DNA of 64,000 nucleotides from Datnioides undecimradiatus (taxonomy: Eukaryota > Chordata > Actinopteri > Lobotiformes > Datnioididae): NCBI GenBank assembly GCA_008933995.1, contig WARS01000034.1:4070707-4134706 (forward strand), given 5' to 3'. A program made the position numbers and the translations under genes. Positions 13,701 through 25,170 of this stretch are shown here, in pieces. Under the pieces are notes generated by a model, which was not told where the DNA came from, did no database searches, and was given only the letters and a program-made list of their open reading frames with translations. How positions within the stretch are numbered: the first letter of the stretch is position 1; each line of letters begins with the position of its first letter.

Positions 13701-15060
13701 CTGCTTAATGTCCAAATATGCATGGATGTGCAATCAAGCGTGTCACTTGAGAAAGAAAGAGAAACGGTGTTAGTTTGTGCATTTTTGTGCTTGTGCATAT
13801 GCGTCCGTCTGTGCATGGGTATGTGTTTGATAAATGTAAATACTAGACTGTGTCTTTGCATTTTCTGCTACGTTGCCTCTTTGCAGGTTACTTTGCTCGC
13901 ATGCGGAGCGGCTGCTTCACAACAATGAGAAGTGACAGAGGAGAGAATACCACTCTCGTTTGCGGCCAGGCTTGGCTGGCTCTGTGAGGCCCAGAGCTCC
14001 CCGGTGACAGAGTCCTTATTTCTGGGAAGATGGGCCCGTAATCGGACTCATATACTTCACACCCCTTCCATGTAATTGGACTCTGGGTCGCAGATTTAAC
14101 CAGAGCTGCCAGTCACTTCATTGGGAGGCGATATGGACAGAACGTAAGGCGGAGAAATGAAGGGGTTTCTCCTTTGTTTTCTCAGACTGTGTTGTTTGAT
14201 TGGAAGCAGCTTTTTGTCACATTTTACAGTCTTTGATGACAAGACCGGAGATATTTGGCTCTAAGCAGTAGCAAAGCTTTGGGTTGCCAAATGGTTGCTA
14301 GCTAGTTAATTAGCTAAAGGCAAGAAAAGAAAAAGCTGGGCCTCAGTTGACGCATTAAAGCTTATGCCATATTCATTTTGTTCAATATCAACTTGCAGAT
14401 ATAACGTATCATGGTGCATTCTTTATGGCTATAATCTGAACATTGGTACCAAGGCCACTGCAGAGTCTTTGTTTTGTAACACACTTAGCGAATGAATTTG
14501 ATTGATCAATGTTTCAGCAAATGTTTGGTCACAATATATAATCTTACACAGCAAAGTCAGGCTTGTAACAGCTGTTTTTCCTCAGTAATGTGACAACAGC
14601 AAAAGTGATAAACTTCCATCAGAGTTGCGATACTGTCAGTATAAGTTGATTTAGTTGGTCAAATGATTTCTCACTGACTCTCACTTGTTTGTGTCTGTGC
14701 AGATAGTTTTCTTGGCTGAGGTTTTCAGATATTTCTGATGCCACTGCAGTAGAGGCTAGACTGATTTTGTTTGTGCTTAAGGAACACGACTTGTTATTAA
14801 CAGTTTTCATTGCTATCATTTTTGCTCCCTCTTTAAAAGAATAGTTGGACTTTTCAGATGCCGTGTTTCAACAATGTGAGCAGCATAAGGGAAATTCCGT
14901 TTCCTTTTGTTGTGTTTGGTTGTTGTCAGACATTGTCAGGCAGATGTCTCAAAACAGAAAGAAGATAAAGAAGAGGCTTTTCCCGTGGTTGAATCCTCTG
15001 TGAACTGACCTTTTAACCTTTTGGCACATTTCCTGGGAGTGACTCTGAGGTGGATGGCAA
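7771..15060. other. il1rapl1: Intronic sequence, no gene recognised
   Basis: CpG-poor intron with short A runs (for example 10090-10102) and T runs. Scattered frames of 60-98 codons occur on both strands and overlap in conflicting phases, as expected by chance. I recognise no coding exon, RNA gene or well-defined repeat family. Confidence 0.6.
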
Positions 15061-15129
15061 ATAAGGACCCTCAAGTCCAACAAGTATGTGCGAAGCAGTG
15101 TATGCAAACCTCCACAGACAGGAAGACCA

Positions 15130-15330
15130 GTATAAAGAGAGGAGGATCAATTAGCTTTCTTAATTAGGCTAATTTGAGCCAACTTTGTTAGCTCGTTTAC
15201 CTCTTTGGCTGATGAAAAATGAGCAGCAGCACACAGCTATTTGTGTATGCTAATTGCGGTTGTTGTATCAATGCAGCGCCGAGCCTCCTTGTACTTCCTG
15301 CATGAGATGGATGCCTCTGGAGTCCTATAC
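15130..15330. other. Possible conserved noncoding element (TAATTA-rich)
   Basis: A short stretch has several TAATTA/CTAATT homeodomain-type cores, a non-repetitive balanced composition and no coding frame. Only a cross-species alignment could confirm conservation. Confidence 0.2.
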
Positions 15331-16054
15331 AGAAGGCGATAGACCATACCTTCTATTCTGTCTGTGTATGTGTATAATCACCATAGACCAGTGATTACAC
15401 TGCTCTAATTACTGTGGCACATATTTGTTGTTTTTTGGATAATGAGGGGAATCAGCAGCTGTTCCATCACAAGTGTGGCATTTCATTCTAACTAGACTGA
15501 AACTTCAGTATCAGAAGTTTTCCAGCTACAATGCAACATTTTTTAATACGAGGCTGAAAAACAAAGTGCTGTGATGACAACAAGTGACTATGTCGGCCTC
15601 CCGCACACTAAATATACACAAAATTAATCTCTTTTGCCAAAGCCACACACGTACGTGCAGAGAAAAAAACAAGTGCTGCCTGGGGAAGCTTCAGCACGTG
15701 AGCGCAGCGTAAATTATCTGCCCAGATTGCTTTTCTGGAGTTAATCATCTCCTTTTATGTTATTCATTTGTCAATGGTTATTGTTTGTCAAAGTAATGCA
15801 GTCGCCGCACGTTATGAAGTGGAATGTAAATTTTGTTTGGGCAACTCATCGTTATGCACAAAAAGAGGGTGGCCGCGCTGCAGGATTTACATTTACAATT
15901 ACAGTCATGATACAATCATCTCTCATCATAATTCCTCTGCCCAGGATGTCAGCTCCGATAGAGAACAGGCTTTACACACTGCATACCAAACAGCTGCTTG
16001 GCAGGCCTGGCACCATGCTTCAGGCCCAGTGATTTACACCATGCAAAGCCTCAC

Positions 16055-16092
16055 ACTCTCTCTCTCTCTCTCTCTCCCTCCCTCCCTCCTTT
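16055..16092. repeat. (TC)n microsatellite
   Basis: CT/TC dinucleotides decay into CCCTCCCTCC. The frames 15768-16130 and 15998-16255 read across this tract (Ser-Leu repeats) and are not genes. Confidence 0.9.
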
Positions 16093-19000
16093 CTCTCATT
16101 CTGTCTCGCTCAGCTTCTGTGTACCTCTAATTCTTAATGTCTGTCTCTTTCAGTGTCTCTGCCCCTGTAATTCTCGCTCCTTGTCTCTCCTCGTCTTGCG
16201 AAACACAAAACACACACGTTTGACCGGGGCTAGTTATTCACTCTGTGTTGCATAAACCATCCTTTAATGTCATGGTGGATCAACATGCTGACGCGAACTT
16301 GCCAAGGAGTCATAATGTCATTTGTTAAGAGTCAGCCGGTGTGATTGGTTATGTTGCTGTGTTGCTAGTGTGTCATCTGGGAAGAAACAACCAGAATAGC
16401 TTGAGCCAGAGGTAACGTGCTTGATTTCAGGAGCTTATGTAGTGAGAGAGAGTAATCCTCCTGTGCCATCAGAACAGAAATCTCTGGATTTGTGTGAGAT
16501 ACCTTCAGGTCACACACGTGGACACATAGTGAACAACATTCATTGTACTATTTTTGTACTTTTTATATTAATGTTTTGTGGTTGTATGTGCAGACTCGCT
16601 TTCTGGTGTGGTGCATTCATGTGCCTGTGGGAATCTCCAGTGCCGGTTTTCTTGCCGAAATCAAATGCGGGGGCGTGACCAAAAAACAACCACACATGTC
16701 TTGAAAATAATAATGGGAATTTAGTCGCTCTTGCATACTCTCTTGCATCTTGGTTTGTTATTTGGCGACAAGCTCTCAAGTCTCAGATGTCTTAGCTTAC
16801 ACCAAAATATTAATACTACCTATGAATAAGTAAAAATAACTGAAAAATATAATCAGTTACTTGCTTGTACCTGCAGGTGCCTGAGGTACACAGCATCACT
16901 TCAGTAACACACCATGTTGAAGCAGCATCCTTGAACAGACCACTAAATGCATGCAGTATCCTTGAATGATTACAGAAATCCCAATATATATCTGTGAGCA
17001 TTGCTTTAATTGACTTTTTGAATATTTATTTTATGCCCTCAGGAACTGTTGCAACCAAGAGTGCCGTTGAAACTATGTCTAGAATATAATGTCAGTCCAC
17101 ATCTGCTTTGTTGTCAGCTTTCCTTTTTTCTTTTCCTTTTTATAAATCCTGAAAAGCTGACATTTTGAAGCTAAAAAGTTTGGATCCAACAGCAACCTTT
17201 TACCTGCGTTGGCAGACGTTTTGACCCTCCAGTGGAGTGATTCAGTGGGCCTCAGGGTAGAAAAACTGCAAACTTTAAACACTCAAGTTCACAGAGACAT
17301 TTTTCAGAGCGTCTCTCTGCCACTTGAGCTCCGGGGCTTGAAACGATCCAATGTTATTGGATGTCTTTAATTATTGCAGTGTTATTTTTGGATGTGTTCG
17401 CCAGAAATCATTTAAAAATTGCAACAGACTCTTGGGTAAATAACCAACATGCTTATGTGTCTAAATTTATGGAGAAGTACACTGAAGCTGATGAATTGTT
17501 GCGCTGCTTTTCAGGTGATGCATTTCTCTTTATAGACTCAATTATCTCCACCATAAAGGAAGCGCTGCAGGCTGGCCCACTGAGCAAAAATACATTGTTC
17601 AATCTAAGTGCAGAGTGGAAAGACTGGGATGATCCTCCATGTGAACGCTGAGTGCCTCTGTGCATACAGATCGAACACGTATCCCTCTGTGGGTATTCCC
17701 ATGTCTTTCATTATTTTCACTCACCAGCTATCACTCAGGTTTAGTGAGAGGCCAGATGCAGCAGTGCACTTGTTAAATGAGAGAAATTTGACAGTTTCAT
17801 CTTTGATATCTTCTTCCGGATTTTCCTGCTGATTTGCACTTTTCAACTTCGGCCAGGGAATTGTTGGGTCTGTCTTAAAATATACTGCGAGAATAACTAT
17901 GAAAACACACTGTGTCAGCAGTTAGAATGTAAAACATGAAAAAGAAATACATTTGGATTATTAAGTCATTTTTTATCTTTGCTGGGCCTGACACCACACA
18001 TCTCACACTGTAAGGCTCTGAAACATAAAGTGATCTAACCCTTACTGGATACAGCACGTGTGACTTTGTACCTTGGAGATTCAGTAATGATCCCCAAGAT
18101 AGTCTGTTCATACATTCATCATCATGTTTCTATATCTCACTGTTTTGTGGAACAGCTGACAAGTGCTTTTATTTCACCTCTGATGACACAAAATCTTAGT
18201 AATCAGTTCTCTGTTCAAGACTTTTACCATGATTTTATGCTCAAAATTGCATGTACAGGGGGACTGAGTGTCTGGTCTCGCTTTCATGTGGATTTGAAGT
18301 GCACTCGCTGCCAATTTTCTTTGTCAGTATTCAAGTGTTGCCTTGCCCTGTTGATCTTATCAGAGAAGCTAGAGCACAAATCCAGCGAAAGCAGCTTTAT
18401 TTTAATGTCACAGGTATTAGATTTGCTGAAGAGCGAATATTGAAATGGGCTTGAACTTGGCACGTTTAAGGGGCTCCGCATCCATTCTGCTTGTGGTGCA
18501 GATCTGGGTTGGGGAAATGAGTTTTTCCCTCCAGACCCGGTGCTAGTCTAGCACTCTTCCTTTTCACTTTTTTTGAGAAGTCCTCTCTTTCTCCAATCAC
18601 ACTTCTGCTGAATCCCGTTCGCTGTCTGACAAGAGTTTTATGCTAATGCAAGCAGTTTGAAGAGGGAGGGGTGGTGAGGGGCGATGACAAGGGACCAGGA
18701 TTCATCCAACAGACATCGTGTACTGGTAGGATGTAGAACAGAGCTCCTCGCCTCATTTGAGGTTTCAGCTATTTCATTTTATGTCCAAACGCTCCTCTTA
18801 AGGCCTAATTATACATGAGCTGCCAGAAAGTAACAATGTAAAGTACAAGGGTTGGAGAGATTGTAAGGAATGTACTCCCTGTCTCTGCCCATATCTCACT
18901 GAAATTTACATAGATTAAGGAATACAGAAAGAGTCCAATTACCATAAATACCAATTAACATAACCTATTAGTCAAGTCAGGTTACATTTTATTTAAACAG

Positions 19001-19539
19001 GACTTTTCTGCAAATCTAACCTTTCCTCCTGGGCCAAAGTGGACTAAAAAAAGAAACATTTAGAAAAGAAAAGAAAATGCACTCTTGCATTCTTGTCTAT
19101 CTCATACTATATCGCAGTGGAAACCTGATATTCATTGTTTTTCTTTTTGCTGAGTTTTCGATGCTGGAGGTAGGGGTCTTGCCTCTAGGATGCCAAATAC
19201 ACAGCTCAGCCTGGAGGAAACAAAAAAAAAAAAAGTAATTAATTTCTTGCCCTAGTTCTTGTCCAAACCAGCGCTGTCATGAGGCCTCAAGGTTTGGACA
19301 CGTTTTAGTGGGTAAATTATCTCAGCAATTTTGTACAAGTATCACGGGGAAATGTTCTTGTGTAAACAAGGCATTTGTATCAGTGATCCCGTGTGTGATT
19401 CATCGGCCCCTATTGTTTTGCTCTATTAATCCTTTTACCTAGCGTTGTAGTGCTGTCCCCCCCTTTGAGCTGGGTTTTCAAAAAATTACATCAGGCTTTC
19501 CAGATTCCCCCCATGTGGTGGGGGTGGGGTGAGGGGGGT
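16093..19539. other. il1rapl1: Intronic sequence, no gene recognised
   Basis: Mostly unremarkable intron. The frame 17361-17651 has a fairly protein-like composition, but there is no recognised homology, no convincing flanking splice pair, and an overlapping minus-strand frame. A T-rich patch at 18990-19010 weakly recalls a common fish dispersed repeat but is too short to call. A 12-base A run lies near 19220. Confidence 0.55.
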
Positions 19540-20010
19540 TTACTGGAGCACAATCAGCCCAGCTTCTAGAGAGCTCAGCGGATCACAGGGCCGAGTTCAT
19601 TAAACAGGAGCAAACTCCAGGGAGGGAGTACGTAAAAGTACACCAAGCGACAGTGTGAAAGGAGAGCCATCAGGTGACCCAATCTCTGCCCAGCAGCTGG
19701 CCACTGGCTCCCCGGCCAATTAGCCCAGAGAGTTGAGATGCTTTCACTCGCCATGATAAGGCCCTGCCTCTTTCTCATCTGTCCCCTTTAATCAGCCTCT
19801 TCCTGAGCATCAGTCTTCAGATTAAGGCTCTATCAGCGCCGCGCAGAGGAAGGGCCTGTTCACTCACAGCAGTGCCGCCTCTTAACAGGAGAGGCAGCGG
19901 TGTGTGAGCGAGGGAGGCATGGGTCGACAGAGATAAGATGCACCGAGTGTCTGTGAAAGGGGAATGAAGCAAAGGAAGGGAGCAGAGGCGACGACTACGA
20001 ACAATCAAAT
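19540..20010. other. Possible conserved noncoding element, GC-balanced
   Basis: Non-repetitive sequence with higher GC and more CpG than its surroundings (for example CAGCGCCGCGCAG near 19835), plus AATTAG and TTTAATCAG homeodomain-like cores. The minus-strand frames 19575-19778 and 19817-20008 show no recognisable protein. An intronic enhancer is a reasonable but untested guess. Confidence 0.25.
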
Positions 20011-21686
20011 ATGGTCAGTGAGTCGCAGGTTTGTGGGCACGTCTGTGTGCATGTAATGCAGATCACTGTCTTGTCTTTTCAATGTAAATCAAAGACATCT
20101 AATACTGCATTCATTTTCCTACCTGAGTAATGCTAACAGACAGGAAATTGTATTTCCTGTCTACCACTGACCAACTATGATTGCACCCAGGTATGAAAAC
20201 ATAATATACAATGTCCTGAACACGCACACTCCAAATTACCCAACTGCCTTTGGAAAAAAAAAGAATATATCTGAAGCCCTGACACATTCATAAGAGATTT
20301 GTGAAGGTACATCGCGTTTAATCCCAGCATAGATTCGGTTACCCTCCGAACAGTGGATATCCAGGAGGATATCTGTGTAATTCCTTTCCAAATGCAAGTC
20401 TATTTCCCTCGCTTCAGTTCCCCTCATTCAGCAGGCTTCTCGCAAGAGCTCTTCACGGAGAGACAGAGGGGACAGGAGTGTTGTTTCAGGTCCAACGTAG
20501 TTCTGATACACCCTCTTGTTGGTACAAATAGAGGGACTATGAACCATTGCCTTTTAGAAAAGCCTCGATCAGTCCCCTCAGCAATGTTCCCATCATCAAG
20601 TCATTACACCAACACGCTGCTCACCACCGCTTGTTTGAAGAGACTGACTGAGCTCTCAGGCCACCTGGGGTAGCGTAAGAAAGGCAGGTTTTTGTACTAC
20701 CTGCAAAAACTCATGTCCTTGTGTTTCAGGATGTCAACTTGACTTGATCCATCTGTGCCCTTTTGGTAGCACACAATCGCAAGTCAGAGGATCTTGCTGG
20801 GAAGAATTTGACAAAGGAAGGTAAAGCGAAAGCTGTTAAACATTTGCCTTTGTTCGACGAGTGAAACTTGGAGTCTGCGGAGGTTGTAGGTGACACATAC
20901 TTTCCATTTCAAATTAGAGATTTGCATTTGTCCTTCCTTTAGACAGTATGATTTGGTTCAGTTTTCTGTGACTTTTCCTACATCGGACTTCAATGTCACA
21001 TTTTCATTATGCGGCAGCTGAGCAGTGGCTGTTGGTTTAGTGGAACTGATTGTTTTTTGATGACAGTTGAGAAGGTGACTTACATATTTAGTTGATGCTT
21101 AACATTGGTGGTAAGTAAGGGCATTGAAATGCATTGGAGTGAGTGTGCAAAATTGTAATCCTGGCACAAGCTGGCACTTAAGAGCACCCTAACCTTTGAA
21201 TGATCATGGACAATCTTGCCTCTGGTTATGTGTAAAGTGTCTGCTCGGAGTTCTAATATTTCCTGATGTGTATTTAGACCTGATTCACCTTTGCAGCGTG
21301 CTTTAGCTTTAGGCTGTTGCTTCTTGTGCTTGTTAGGAAAGGCCTTATTTGGAGGGAATGAGCATAAGTAACAAAGATTTGCATAGACAATGACACAAGG
21401 TTAATAAGTGGCGTTTAAACAGCAGCAGGAGCTGTCACAATGTTAAAAGTTACTCTGCGCCTGCAGATAAAGTCAACAGTCTTTGGAGCTAAAGTGCCAT
21501 TCAGAGCTGTGTGTTCAAAATGTATGAGATGATCAGGTTGAATTTGTGTGGAATTTGCCTTTCCAACCTAGTTTTATGTAGCAACACCCGTGGGACTGGA
21601 CCCAGGCTCATAGAAAAGAACAGCAGCCCGGCCGAGTGGTTATCCATCAGACTTCAGTCTGTCTCCACAGGGGAAACCGGTCAAAG

Positions 21687-21688
<2 letters not shown>
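20011..21688. other. il1rapl1: Intronic sequence, no gene recognised
   Basis: CpG-poor intron. The 106-codon frame at 20353-20673 lacks family motifs and overlaps a minus-strand frame. Nothing else stands out. Confidence 0.55.

Positions 21689-21732
<44 letters not shown>
21689..21732. repeat. (AC)22 microsatellite
   Basis: Twenty-two perfect AC units. The Thr-His and Val-Cys runs in the overlapping frames come from this repeat. Confidence 0.97.
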
Positions 21733-21734
<2 letters not shown>

Positions 21735-22079
21735 TTTGCTGCGATTGCCACCTCTGAGAATATCCTTGCCAGTGACTAAATTGGCTGCAGGAAACACTTT
21801 TTGGACAGAGTGCGAGCGTGCCCATTAGCAAGGAAAGCAGGTGCGCTGTTTTGCCCAAATCCCAGGATTTATTCCATGGTCATCAGGCCCAGAGGAATAG
21901 ATTGTTATTTGGCCTTGTTTCATTTTGAACAGAATAAAACCGTCTGGGAAAAGATGGAAGAGGGTTAAGCTAACTGGGACTTTGCAAAGTCATCCCCCTT
22001 TCAGTCATTTGTTTGCGTCCACTGAGGTTTAGATCCTGACATGAAGGAGCCATTTGAGCAGAAGAGCTCATTTTTATTG

Positions 22080-22550
22080 AGTGTCAACATTTAGTTTACC
22101 ACGCATCTTTGCCGTGGCTGCGTACATCTACATTTCTCCGGGGTCGCCCTGAGCAGCCTGTCAACTGAATGAGGTGGTTATTAATGTAGACACTTGCCTG
22201 TGTGCTTAGTGCGTCCATACAGCTGTGACAGAAAGGCTGTTACGTGCGGCGTGACAACGCACATGTACAATGAATGGAGGAAAAGCGCCAATTATGTCCG
22301 CAATGCTCCAAAGTGGCTTTTAGTGCCCAGACGAGGAGATATCTTAAAACTGACTGTGACACACATCCACTCACACTCCTACATCTACATTCACAGTGTG
22401 TTTCCTTTTCAACTCTTTGATTACTTTGTGGATGCAGTGATTGTGAGGCCACCCTTGATTAGCTCAATTTATTCCCCAGCCATGCCAGAGGGCCATTTAG
22501 GGAAGTTTTTGCAGACTCTTTCCATTTATCAAGATGGGAGGCAGGCATGA
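22080..22550. other. CpG-retaining block, possible regulatory DNA
   Basis: Several CpG-containing words cluster at 22200-22340 (ACGTGCGGCGTG, AAAGCGCCAA, CAGACGAGG) in otherwise CpG-poor intron, with no repeat visible. Both strands carry open frames (22194-22550 plus, 22240-22452 minus), neither recognisable, so I do not call a gene. Confidence 0.22.
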
Positions 22551-22969
22551 TTTGAATCTTAATATGTCCTTGCGGCAGAATACAAACAAGTGCATGCAGG
22601 CGAACTCTGCCTCTCAGCGTGCACGCATTCCATTTTTAAGATGAAAGAAAAACAGCCAAAAGTCTTCAAAAATGATGTTTGGTTATCATATGGGTTTTGT
22701 TGTGTTGGTTTGTTTTTGGAGTCTTTCATTATAGATGTAGAGTCAGCACCCGAACGCTCCACTCCTCGACTCCTACTCCCTGAAAGTCAGAGTTGACGAA
22801 TGGATGGTGATTCAACGAAAGGAGCCGCAGTGAAGTTTGATCTCAGATAACCCTGGTGCATACTTTTAAAAATGTTGCTTACTAACCATTGCTGACTAAC
22901 AGAAAATGATTCATGCCCCCACACCACCACCACTACAAACCAAAGGGTGAGAGAAACAAATTGAAGAAC

Positions 22970-23480
22970 TAAGGCTTTGATCAAACAGCACGCAAATCAG
23001 ATTTGTTTCTCAACTCAGATCTTAAGACATACTGTTCGTATTTTTATTTTCAAGTGATCAGATCTGATTTGTCCAGATATGACCAACCCTTCTTTATGGC
23101 TCACAAGTTGTAGTCTAGAGCTCCTCTAGACAAACTCAAAAGGGTTAGAGGAGGCTGCTATACATTCACTCTGCTCAGCTGCTGTGATGCACCTATACCA
23201 CTCTGTGTTAATGTCACTGGTGTGTCATGTTGTGGCTGGTGCAAAAAACACTTTGAAATCTGATTTGAGCAATCAGAAGATCCATACTGAGAGTCATCTG
23301 TAGAAATCTGATTGAATCGCATTTCTAACTACCTCCAAATGTGTCTCAGATCCTATTTGCAAAAATATTTTTTGTTGCTGGCCAGACTTTCTAAAATCAA
23401 TCGGGATTCAGTCTGGATATGCCAGTAAAATAGATCTGGGCAGGCAGTCTGAGCAAGACCGAAAGGCAATCAAAACTGAT
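22970..23480. mobile_element. Dispersed repeat with repeated GATCTGATTTG-type words (DNA-transposon-like)
   Basis: The word GAAATCTGATT/GATCTGATTT and its complement AAATCAGATT recur at about 22995, 23058, 23255 and 23303, in both senses. This matches a teleost nonautonomous element I remember, which has alternating AATCAGAT/ATCTGATT blocks. No transposase is present. Boundaries are approximate and the family name was not checked. Confidence 0.5.
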
Positions 23481-23504
23481 GATGGTGTGTATAACAGGCC
23501 AACC

Positions 23505-25005
23505 TTTACTGTAAGTTATTTGCAGGCCCCAAGAACAAACCAACAAAAAATGTGAACAGAACTTTGGATGTGAAGATAACAGATTTTACAGAAATAGAAT
23601 CAGATCAAATAATGCGGTTGTTCTGCTAAAATAAAACAAGAGGGGAAAAGCAAATTTATGATGATGTTAGGTCACATTAACAGACTTTACAAACTGCTTC
23701 TCTGCTCTGAATCACAATGGTCCCAGTTCATACACACTCCATAATGTGTAAACTATGATTTCTTTAAAACTGAAAGATCAAATTGTCCATTTGCATTGAA
23801 ACTAAGGTTTTGAATTGTTTTCCAGCCATGGAAAGACTTCGCGGAGTCATGCTCCACTGGCATTACTCAACCTGTGTCAGGTTGTCTTGGCAACAACCTT
23901 TATAGCCTGTGTAATACCTTGGCAACAACTTAATGGCCAGGTAATACAGACAGCTTTTAGAGGAGGGTTTGAGGGAGGTGATTGCCTTGTAGCAGCAGAT
24001 CCTGGACCAGTTTATCCTCCCAAATCTTGTCCTTATCTCCAGGATCAGCGTGGAGCTGCTACCCACCTCCCACCCAGTTTTGGACAACCACACAGAGGTT
24101 AGGTAGCCATCGACTGTGTGAGGATTTGAGGGTTTAAAATTGGTGAGACAGTAGATTATAGGCTCTTATAGGCTCTTTTCAGCACTGGGGCGTAATGTCG
24201 GCTATCCGCCATTGTCTCTAGTAGGCATAATCTGTTTACACTGACTCTCTCGCTCCCTGTTTTGACAATGCACACACATCTGAAGAATGAGGGGGACAAT
24301 GCAGTGGACATTAATTCTCTTTCTGAGAACGTCTTATTAGTCTCGAGAGGCTGTTTCCAGAAAACGGCTCCAAATTTATCTTGCTCCAGTTCCTGATGTG
24401 AGGGGAATTCTTTACCATGAAATGATGCGGGCGCTCATCAGTTTTGTGTTTATGTTGAATCACAGTCTCTTTAAAGAATAGTCTCCTGGGAAATTATTTC
24501 CCTCTCAACAAACATTGTTTAACTTGCCCATACTTACCTGCATTCATCCCAAATGTATCGACTCAGGCAGCACGTCGCTACTGTTTTCGTCTCTGCATCT
24601 TTTTTTCCCCGAAAAAGCCCCTTTCTGCAACTCTCTGCATTTTTCAGTCCCAAAATAGCAGAATCACAGGAATGTGGCAGGATTGAATCTCAGCTGGCTG
24701 ATTGGATTGTCTTTTGCTCTATCTCAGGCTGCATTAAGCGGCTGAGGCTTTGGACGTATAAAAAGGTGATGGATGCCTCCTCCTTCTGTCTGGACCGCTC
24801 CGAGCTGACCTCAGCAGAAGGCAGGAAAGGGAAAAAAGAGCAAGAGAGAGAGAGAGACTGTGATTTACTGACCAGGTCGGTGAAAGTAGAGGGGAGGATG
24901 AATGCCACTCAGCTCCCACGGCTGACAGATGTAAAGAAGTGCTCCCAGTGCTCCTCTGTCTGTCTTCCTGCCTCACTTTTTTTCTCCATGGTGTTTTGAA
25001 GAAAC
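23505..25005. other. il1rapl1: Intronic sequence, no gene recognised
   Basis: Contains a small tandem duplication of TTATAGGCTC at about 24157-24177 and a short AG run near 24844. The 148-codon frame at 24553-24999 is composition-driven, overlaps two minus-strand frames in other phases and has no domain. Confidence 0.55.
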
Positions 25006-25009
25006 ATGC

Positions 25010-25170
25010 AGCTCGGAGAAATTACGAAGGGTAATTATCACTCACTGGAAATCACCAGATTTTTTTCCTGATTAACTATCAAACCCATTTCATTCCTCAT
25101 CTTAATTTCCGGTTTACTCATTCTCTCCTTGCTAATTAGTGAGCTTGGTCAGTGCGTTATCTGCTCTCCT
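25010..25170. other. Possible conserved noncoding element (AATTA cores)
   Basis: Non-repetitive block with GGTAATTATC, CTGATTAACT and GCTAATTAGTGAG cores typical of homeodomain-bound enhancers. There is no coding potential. Suggestive only. Confidence 0.2.

Noticed and set aside
17361-17651. 96-codon frame with protein-like composition
   Set aside because: No recognised homologue, no convincing splice sites and an overlapping minus-strand frame of 70 codons. A protein search would settle it.
24553-24999. 148-codon plus-strand frame
   Set aside because: It overlaps two minus-strand frames, includes a translated AG repeat (Arg-Glu run) and has no domain.
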